Assembly: GCF_001625215.2 (NCBI RefSeq)
Contig: NC_030381.2
Span: 2,753,131-2,817,130 of the forward strand
Reading direction: 5' to 3'
DNA: 64,000 nucleotides
From: Daucus carota subsp. sativus
Taxonomy: Eukaryota; Streptophyta; Magnoliopsida; Apiales; Apiaceae
The position numbers and the translations under genes were made by a program. Below, piece by piece: positions 56,354 through 64,000 of this stretch. The notes below the pieces were generated by a model. The model was not told where the DNA came from. It saw nothing but the letters and a program-made list of their open reading frames with translations, and made no database searches. Each line of letters begins with the position of its first letter. Position 1 is the stretch's first letter.

Positions 56354-56673
56354 TATGCCATCATATTACACACAATTAGAATAGGTGCACAAAAAATAGT
56401 AACAACAATGTGCAGCCATCAGTTTTATGGTTTCACCACATATAACTAGTATCAGGTTAATTTGATTTCTTTTTACTCATAATATAATATTAATTTGTGT
56501 GATTATAATTTTAGAAATATACAATGTCATCGCATCGACTGAGGTAGAAGTTTTTTTTTTTTAAAATAAGAATCCAGATGAGTTTAGTTTAAATTTATTT
56601 TTCACGAATTTTGGAAGTAAGAGTGAGATGTCAATTGTAAACATTTCAAATACAAAGAAGAAAGAGTAGAATA

Positions 56674-57334
56674 CAGTAGAAACTCTTTAAATTAATACTC
56701 GGTAAATTAATAAACTCTCTAAAATAATAAATTTGTCCGGTCCCGACTTGGGCCAATGTAAAAAATTGTAAAACTCGTTAAAATAATAAGATAATAATTT
56801 TTTGGGAGATATCTTTATAATTTTTTGTCTCAAGAAAATCATAAATTAATAATTCATAGAAACTGAAAAAAAATATATTACACTCTATCGAAATATGATT
56901 CAATAGTTGTCTGTTTTTTTTCTTTTAGATTTCATCTTGTAAGATATGGTTTGAATAATCTAACATATTCATATAATTTATATATGCCAAACTTGCTTAA
57001 GAATACATTGAACACATTTATTTCTTTTTTTTTTTACATTTAATGTATAGTACTTCAAAAGTCATTATTTATATTCAATACATATAAACACAATAGTTAC
57101 TAATTTATATTGAGTCTCAAGGTCGTTGCAATGTAATTCTAATAAGTATAAACTAATTTGCCTTTTTGTTTGGTATATTAATTTATATACAGTATGACTT
57201 TTTTTTGGTATGTACGGTATAATCAGTTAAAAACTCTTTAAATTAATAATTATTAATTTATCGATAAATTAATAACTCTCTAAATTAATAAATTTCTCCG
57301 GTCCCGACATTATTAATTTAATGAGTTTTTACTG
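56674..57334. mobile_element. Pogo-like (Emigrant-type) MITE
   Basis: Starts CAGTAGAAACTCTTTAAATT and ends GAGTTTTTACTG, flanked by TA at 56672-56673 and 57335-57336. The segment AAACTCTCTAAA-TAATAAATTTSTCCGGTCCCGAC appears near both ends in the same orientation (about 56703 and 57266), so one end contains a rearranged duplicate. It ends about 100 bp before the leader of the next gene. Confidence 0.8.
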
Positions 57335-57582
57335 TAGTTGCCAAAATTGAGTCGGCAACTAACCCTATATTAAAAAAAACGGTATCCGGGTCAAACTCAC
57401 CCAAAAAAAAGATTTGTTAAAGCCAAGTACCCAACAGCGAAACAGACTTTAAAACAGCGCAGTGGAATCCAGCGAAGCAAACGTAAGACTCCGACGTTGT
57501 CCACTTCACTTCTCACTTCACCTAAACTATACTATTTCTTTCTCTTCTTACTTTCTCTTTTCATTCTTAAGCTTCACTCACG

Positions 57583-57584
57583 CC

Positions 57585-57624
<40 letters not shown>

Positions 57625-57732
57625 GCCCTCTCTCTCCCTCTCTCCCATCTCTCTCTCCCTCCCTCCCTCTGTCTCTCTCCCTCTCTCCCATCTCTCTCTC
57701 CCTCTCTCTCTCTCTCTCTCCCTCTTTCTGCC
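57583..57732. repeat. (CT)n-rich leader tract
   Basis: About 150 bp of CT repeats with CCCT interruptions, in the presumed first exon. CT-rich leaders are common in plant genes. Confidence 0.9.
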
Positions 57733-58288
57733 TTACTCGTGAGTTCTCTCATCCTCTGTATCTCTCTGTATCACTGTATGTACCAGAACATCTATAATCA
57801 TGTATCTCACTGTGTTTTTTTATTACATACACGTGTGTATCATGTGTTGTTTTTACATATTTATCATTTATTTATAATTAGCTTCTCGTGTTTGACAATA
57901 TTTGAACCATCGATCTTCGGGTAAACAGAGCGAGAGTGATACTATTAGACTAAGAAGTCGTGGTAATGTGATCTTGTTGATGTGTACGGTATGAGAATTT
58001 GTATGATCATGTGAGAATTGAAGTTGTAGTGGCGAAATTGAGCTAGTGTTTATACACAGTCTTGTATGTGTTGAACAAACTTATGGAATTGTCTTTATTT
58101 GTGTTTGATTTATCTCGAGAAATTGTATGATGATAGGGAAGTAGCCAAACTTGTATTGACGGAATCGAGCTAGTTTTTGTTGTTTTTGATTGATTTTGTT
58201 TTGCGGGAATTTCTCAATGAAGTATTGTGCTGACTGCTGAATCAGAACCATGAAGGGGGGTGGGGTTGTTTTGAATAGGTTTAGATCT

Positions 58289-59614
58289 GTATAAAAAGGG
58301 TTTCGGTCCCAAATAACTAAATTTTGAGAGTTAATGCCCCAAATATCAAAATATCCGATAAATGGCCCTCACTAACAATTAGAGACGCATATGGTGTAGC
58401 GTTTTGGTTTTTTAAACAAAACGCTACATCGTGTAGCGTCTTAGATTTTTAATTTTTTTTTAAACAAGCTAAACGCGAATGAAAGTAACGTTTAAGGTTT
58501 CTGTAAGAATATAAAACGCTACTGGGAGTAGCGTTTAAATCTGGATTTGGGGTTAGCATTGCTTGGTTCTCGTGAGCCATGGGCTGGGCCGCATGGATCC
58601 ATCAATTGAATTGACTCAAACGTCATACACCTTTATAACCTTTTCATTTTCATCTTATTTAATTAAACAAAAACGCCACATATGTTAGCGTTTCCTTATA
58701 ATTAATTTATTTTATTAATTTATCTTAGGTCATAAACTCTCGGTCCTAAACTCTAACCGTCGGCCAATTTAATATACAGTACGAATTAATCATTCTACAA
58801 CCCAAACTTAAACCCTAAATGTTAATGGTTGTAATCCGCCGGCGTCTCGGCTTCAGGGCCTTCGGCCATTCAGCCTCGCATAATTAGGGTTTAGGCTCGA
58901 GGGAGTAGGGCCTACCGGCCCTACACCCTCCATCCTAAACCCTAACCGTCGGCCAATTTAATATACAGTACGAATTAATCATTCTGCAACCCAAGCCTAA
59001 ACCCTAAATGTTAACGGCTGTAAATTTATTTATTCCGCCGGCGTCTCGGCTTCAGGGCCTTCGGCCCTTCAGCCTCGCTTAATTAGGGTTTAGGCTCGAG
59101 GGAGTAGGGCCTACCGGCCCTACACCCTCAATCCTAAACCCTAACCGTCGGCCAATTTAATATACAGTACGAATTAATCATTCTGCAACCCAAACCTAAA
59201 CCCTAAATGTTAACGGTTGTAAATTTATTTATTCCGCCGGCGTCTCGGCTTCAGGGCCTTCGGCCCTTCAGCCTCGCTTAATTAGGGTTTAGGCTCGAGG
59301 GAGTAGGGCCTACCGGCCCTACACCCTCAATCCTAAACCCTAACCGTCGGCCAATTTAATTTACGGTATGAATTAATCATTCTACAACCCAAATTTAAAC
59401 ACTAAATGCATAATAAAAATCTTTTAAAACGTTACTCAGTGTAGGGTCAGCTTTTTAAAAAGCTTAAAACGCTTCACGAAGAAGCGTTTTAAGATTTGGT
59501 GCAAGACGCTACATCACCTGCGTCTTCAATGGGTATTGAGGGCCTTTTTGATGGAAATTGTTATTGAGGGCATTAATGTTGTCAATCAGGAGATTTAAGG
59601 CCTTTTTTCGTATA
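58289..59614. mobile_element. TIR element in the 5'-UTR intron, with telobox array
   Basis: Left subterminal ATGGCCCTCACTAAC and GTGTAGCGTTTTG pair with right TTGAGGGCCTTTTTGAT and AGACGCTACATCACC; inverted similarity covers about 150 bp each side. The outermost bases contain TATAAAAA on both sides, perhaps the target duplication. Small foldbacks (AAAACGCTACATCG, AAAACGCTTCACGAAGAAGC) lie inside. No coding. Probably Mutator-like. Confidence 0.65.
58740..59395. repeat. ~190-200 bp tandem repeat, GC-rich, with teloboxes
   Basis: CCGTCGGCCAATTT recurs at about 58759, 58947, 59147 and 59345. Each full unit contains AAACCCTAA motifs, one TTAGGGTTTAGG in the opposite sense, CCGCCGGCGTCTCGG, and the palindromic TAGGGCCTACCGGCCCTA. 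Units 2 and 3 are nearly identical; unit 1 lacks a ~12-bp TTTATTTATT segment. Confidence 0.93.
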
Positions 59615-60227
59615 AAAAATATATCTATTAGGTTAGTGGTTCTCAACATTTGTTCTTAATTTGTTTTGCACTAGAAGAATCTGAGTTCGTTTCGTGACTG
59701 AAGGTATAGTTAAATGTCTCATGTCTTAAAGTAGCAGAACAAAACATTGGTTTTTCGAATAGTGAAAGTATATTTAAGTTTGTAATTACCTCTCAAGGAG
59801 TTATATTTTTCTCTTTTTGTCTATTTTACTCGTATGAGTGTCCATCATATGATTCTCGCACTTCGATTCTGTACTGCATATAAAAACGGAGGATTTAGTT
59901 TGTGAATTTAGGAAAGCCATTTACTATAACCTACAAAACGTTTTGTTTCGTGGATGAAATAGGTAATTACTTTTTTTCTGGAAGTAATTATTTCAAGGTT
60001 ACTTTACAGAAAATATTTTTATTCTCAGGTCTCGGTCAATAACAGTTGAGGATACACCGAAGATGGTTAAGTGCTGCTCCAACTGTAAGTGATAGTGCCA
60101 GTTTGGTCAATCCTACTATTGTACTGGACAGCCATTAGTAATGTGTTGGGGCATCATGCTAAGCCCCAGCTGAACTACAGAGATCGCCTTTGGTGCAGCT
60201 GAAAGAATTTAGTTTCTGTAAGCGGGT

Positions 60228-63200
60228 ATGCATCCTGTTTGGACCATTAACAGGCTTTGTTGGTGTGTTTCGGCTGGATATTTTTTTCTGTTGGCTGTTT
60301 CACTTAGTTCAGCACAGTACGGAGGTATTCCCGCGGAATCACAATTTAATAATTCAGAAAGTCGATCATGGAAGTACTTATCCCCATCGAATGGCTCAGT
60401 ATCTTGTGAAAGCTTGGAGGGTGTTGGATCCTTTGACACTACCTGTGTGCTGAATGCAGACCTGTATATAAATACTGACCTTTATGTGTTCGGTCATGGG
60501 AACCTTGAAATACTTCCTCGACTTTCAATTATTTGTCCTCTTGAAGGTTGTGTATTAAGTTTCAATTTATCTGGCAATATCAAAGTGGGTGAATATGCAG
60601 CTATTGTTGCCGGTTCAGTAATACTGTCAGCTGCGCGTCTGAGTTTTGGGCCCAATTCCCTTATAAACACAACATCTTTGGGTGGATCACCACCATCTCA
60701 GACTAGTGGTACACCTAGCAGTTATGAAGGAGCTGGTGGAGGACATGGTGGGCGAGGGGCTTCCTGTCTGAAAAGCAATCAAACAAAATATTGGGGTGGT
60801 GATGTTTATGCTTGGTCTTCTTTGTCCGAGCCATGGAGTTATGGTAGCAAGGGTGGTGGTACATCCGACACACATCAGTTTGGAGGAAGTGGCGGTGGAC
60901 GAGTTAAGCTTGTTGTTAAAGAAATCCTATATTTAAATGGATCTGTGATGGCTGAAGGGGGTGATGGAGGATCTGAAGGTGGAGGAGGATCTGGTGGAAG
61001 CATTATAGTGCATGCTAAAAAACTGTGAGTATAATTCATTGTTGCTTGTGAACTTGCTTGCTTTCAGTGTGCTCTGTGTGTGTCTTTCAGGTCGGTTTTG
61101 TTGCTGGCACAACTGTTTTTTTATAGGCGAGACAAGGATATGTATATTATAGACTAGGAACATTCTTACATTGAACTAACAAACACCGAATTAGCAGTTG
61201 TAAATCATATTAGAACTTGTACAACAAATTTACTTTTCTTCAAAACCATGATATACAGAATTAATGCAACACCAATTTTCTCTTGTTAGAGCGATAAAGT
61301 TAATGTGTGTTCCCTCTAAATGAGATAGCCTTATCGACGTATGTATTTGGTTTCTTCTTGTTATTATTATGAATTATATTTTAGTTTTTTATCAGTTTAA
61401 TATTATTATCTTTTCAAGATTATATAGTTTTGTAATTGCAAATGTATAATTCAGTGTATTATTAAAAACTAAAAACACAACATCAAAATATTATTATGTG
61501 TATTTAGACCAATGATATACCCCCTCACCAAAATCCCGGGGTTCGCCCCTATGTTTTAGTATGCACCAGCTAAATACAGGTTTTCTTTTTTCGCAATGGC
61601 AAATATTCAGTAGGTTCACTATACTTTCTTAGCTTGATTAATAAGGTCCAAAACTTAAAGTTAGTGATCACTTAGTCAATTGTATACCCGCAGTGTTACA
61701 TGTAAAATAGTATGTACCTAATATATATGCATATTGCATTTGCTGGATAGGCAGGGATTTGGTACCATAAGTGCTTCTGGTGGGAGGGGATGGGCTGGAG
61801 GTGGAGGTGGGAGAATATCGGTCTATGGTTACAGCAATCAAGAAGCTGTAAAAGTCACTGTGCATGGTTCGTTTTAGTACAGCTTTTCCAATCTGTATTT
61901 TATATGGTTAATGTAACGTGGTAAACCCCTGTGGTAGTTATATTTCACTTAATGTGTTTATTTATCCGGTAGCATATATTTGCTTTTAAAAAAATTCTTA
62001 TCCAAGGTTAAACTTAACAGATAATCATTAATTAAGGAAATCTTGCAGACCAAAAGATCTAAACGAAGTTATTTGATTTGGGCATATTCAAATGTAATGT
62101 AATAGTATGTATCAGGAAAGTCAAAATTCAGCAGTTTAGCATATTTGTTATCAGAACCTAGGTCTTCTTAAGGCTCATGATGTGTTTCATATATTAGGCC
62201 CGCAGTCTATATAATAACTGGAAAATTATATCTCATTGTAGTGTTCTGGTTTACATAATATTTTTCATGATTTACATGATATTTTCCATGCCCACCTACT
62301 AACAGTTTCATTTTGTTCTGAAAAAAATAGGAGTGCCACATATAGTGACTCTGTATCTAAATATTTACTGTAATTGTCTGTGAGATCTTAAAGGTGGAGG
62401 CTGGGGGTATAGTCTGGCGGTAAAGGTAACCTGACCTCAAGACAAAGTTCATGGGTTCCTCACTCCCCCGCTCCTATTAAATCTATATAAATTATGTATA
62501 ACTATATAACATTGATATAAGGATTAAGGATTCAAAGTTAGGCACTCCCACTTAAGAAGGGGTTCAAATTATTTTTTATGCACTTTTGCTAAGTGGACTA
62601 CGCAGTCATTAGGATCAACTATACCTATCGGCCACCGCCCTTATTTTCCTAGAAATTTTGAACTCCTTGTATACTAGATTTGAGCCAATTTTATGGATCT
62701 GTCTAAAGGGGGGTCTATATTTGAGTTATCCTCTCTCTCTCTCTCTCTCTCTCTCTCCCCCCCTCCCCCTCCCCCGCGCTCCCTCCCCCTCTCTCCCTCT
62801 CCCTCTCCCTTTCCCTCTCTTTCTCATGTGTTTTTTACCTACTGAACCTTAGAATCTTACATCTTTTACTTTTCCTTTCCTGAAGCACCGCCTTTTCTCT
62901 ACACCTTCATTAGTAGCATCCTTCAGGTTTTTCAGTTTTCCAAAAGCACACAACTAAATCACTTTCAAGAAGAGGTGTTTTTATACCGTTTCAGAACTTC
63001 AAGAAACATTTTCTAAAATTTCAAATGATGGACTAATTTGGTCATATTTGTTTATTCACTGTCATCTATTTTGTAATGAATGAGAGAAGATTATAAAGTT
63101 CACATGCCATGGGCTAACTCACTCCTCGCTCTCCCTCCCTCCCTCCACAAATATACATATATGTATGCAACCCAAAAACACATATATGTTCGTATATGAT

Positions 63201-64000
63201 TAGTTATATGATACAGGACCTTCTATATGTTGATGTAGGTGGATTGAGTCTAGGATGTCCATCGAATGGTGGTGCAGCAGGAACTTACTTTGATGCTTCT
63301 GTCCTGAGTCTGAGAGTTGGCAACGATAACATCACAACAGAAACAGACACTCCTTTGCTTGATTTTTCTACTAGTCCATTATGGTCAAATGTTTTTGTGG
63401 AGAACTATGCAAAAGCTTTGGTGCCATTGCTCTGGACCAGAGTTCAGGTTAGCAAGTCATATGTCCCTCCTTTCTTATTAAGTTCTTTTGGCTAAACTAA
63501 AAACATGCGGCTTCAGTTATTTTTATGTAGTTCTTTCTTTTGCAAGTGATTTCTTAAAAAGTAAAATATTAGTTAATTACTGATTAATTGGTTAGGTAAG
63601 AGGCCAAATCAGCCTGCTTTGTGGAGGCATCCTCATCTTTGGATTATCTGATTACCAAGTCTCTGAATTTGAGCTTGTTGCAGAAGAACTTTCAATGAGT
63701 GATTCCATTATAAAGGTACGACTCATGGTTAATGATTTACACACACATCATTTGCTCTAGGCTCTATGACTTCTAATATGAAGCATTTCCTGAATAAGGT
63801 ATATGGTGAATTTCGAGTGGCTGTCAAAATGTTACTCATGTGGAATTCCAAAATCACAATCAATGATAGTGGGGATACAATTGATGCTTCCTCTGTCCTT
63901 GAAGTTAGAAACCTTGCTGTTTTAAGGGTACGACTGTAAATATCTCAGATGATACAACAATAGATTCTTACATCATTATTTGGATGCACGTATTTTACCA
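60228..64000 (+). CDS. Large secreted glycine-rich protein, 5' part (gene runs off the window)
   Basis: Coding exons seen: 60228-61024, 61751-61866, 63239-63447, 63596-63715, 63799-63927, all GT-AG and in phase; more follow beyond the window. An in-frame TAA 9-11 bases upstream fixes the ATG. The protein starts with a signal peptide (CVSAGYFFLLAVSLSSA), followed by an ectodomain with many N-glycosylation sites (NGS, NLS, NTT, NQT, NIT), Gly-rich turns (EGAGGGHGGRGASC, GGGTSDTHQFGGSGGGRV, GGRGWAGGGGGRIS) and the CPSNGGAAGTYFDAS motif. This matches the plant family including At5g11700, At5g47020 and At4g32920, about 1,400-residue membrane-linked glycine-rich proteins whose role is poorly known. 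About 457 codons are visible. Confidence 0.88.
62395..62640 (+). mobile_element. Candidate tRNA-derived SINE in intron 2
   Basis: An A-box-like TAGTCTGGCGGTAAAGG is followed 30-40 bp later by a B-box-like AAGTTCATGGGTTCCTC, the spacing of a pol III promoter. A body with AGGGGTTCAAATTA follows. Ends and target duplications could not be fixed. Confidence 0.4.
62731..62826. repeat. (CT)n polypyrimidine tract in intron 2
   Basis: About 90 bp of CTCTCT with C-rich interruptions, on the coding strand of the large glycine-rich gene. Confidence 0.9.

Larger units (their letters stand above)
57440..60227 (+). promoter_or_regulatory. Leader and 5'-UTR introns of the large glycine-rich gene
   Basis: A first leader exon near 57440-57737 contains a long (CT)n tract and ends at a donor (ACTC before GTGAGT). 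A second leader exon probably runs 60029-60085 (TTCTCAG acceptor, AACT before GTAAGTG donor), and a third starts near 60180. The second contains a short upstream frame, MVKCCSNCK, if it is read through. The first intron is about 2.3 kb and houses a TIR element. Exon calls are inferred from splice consensus only. Confidence 0.5.

Noticed and set aside
57462..57797. Ser/Leu-rich frames over the CT tract
   Set aside because: Low-complexity translation of the (CT)n leader; the real start codon is at 60228.

Overview
This window is nuclear DNA from a flowering plant. Several genes have many GT-AG introns, background DNA is very AT-rich, and the recognisable products are plant proteins: a PLS-class pentatricopeptide protein, an F-box protein like SKIP31, an organellar MnmA-type tRNA thiouridylase, ribosomal protein eS26, and a small XYPPX/glycine-histidine-rich protein of the family first named in carrot (glycine-rich protein A3). 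A eudicot is very likely; an umbellifer such as carrot or a relative is only an inference from that last family.

Layout. 0.4-5.2 kb holds MITEs and the decayed exons of an XEG113-like arabinosyltransferase. 5.9-8.7 kb is an intronless PPR gene (+). 8.8-10.6 kb holds a LINE remnant flanked by two pieces of the NKAP-like gene that lies intact at 16.8-18.3 kb (-). 11-15.5 kb looks like one large PIF/Harbinger-type element carrying two Stowaway MITEs and one ABC-transporter exon. 18.6-22.9 kb holds two Helitrons, one with tandemly repeated 5' ends. 24.2-28.8 kb is a nine-exon SKIP31-like gene (-). 31.5-33.4 kb is the glycine-rich gene (+). 33.8-39.4 kb holds two elements with terminal inverted repeats and long (TA)n arrays. 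A third Helitron ends at 40.57 kb, just before the eS26 gene (40.86-42.98 kb, +). 43.4-48.1 kb is a nested transposon zone. 48.86-53.93 kb is the MnmA-like gene (+). 54.4-54.65 kb is a broken Cwf21-like gene (-). 55.4-57.3 kb holds a hAT element and a pogo/Emigrant-type MITE. From 57.4 kb to the edge runs the 5' part of a large secreted glycine-rich protein gene (+), whose 5'-UTR intron contains a telobox-rich tandem array.

The genes do not form a pathway; they are independent housekeeping or regulatory loci separated by transposons. Exon boundaries were set by reading splice sites and keeping phase. They give complete frames for SKIP31 (352 aa), the glycine-rich protein (154 aa), eS26 (126 aa) and MnmA (534 aa). 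Many transposon boundaries are supported by matching target-site duplications, given in each entry. No tRNA, rRNA, CRISPR or organelle insertion was recognised.
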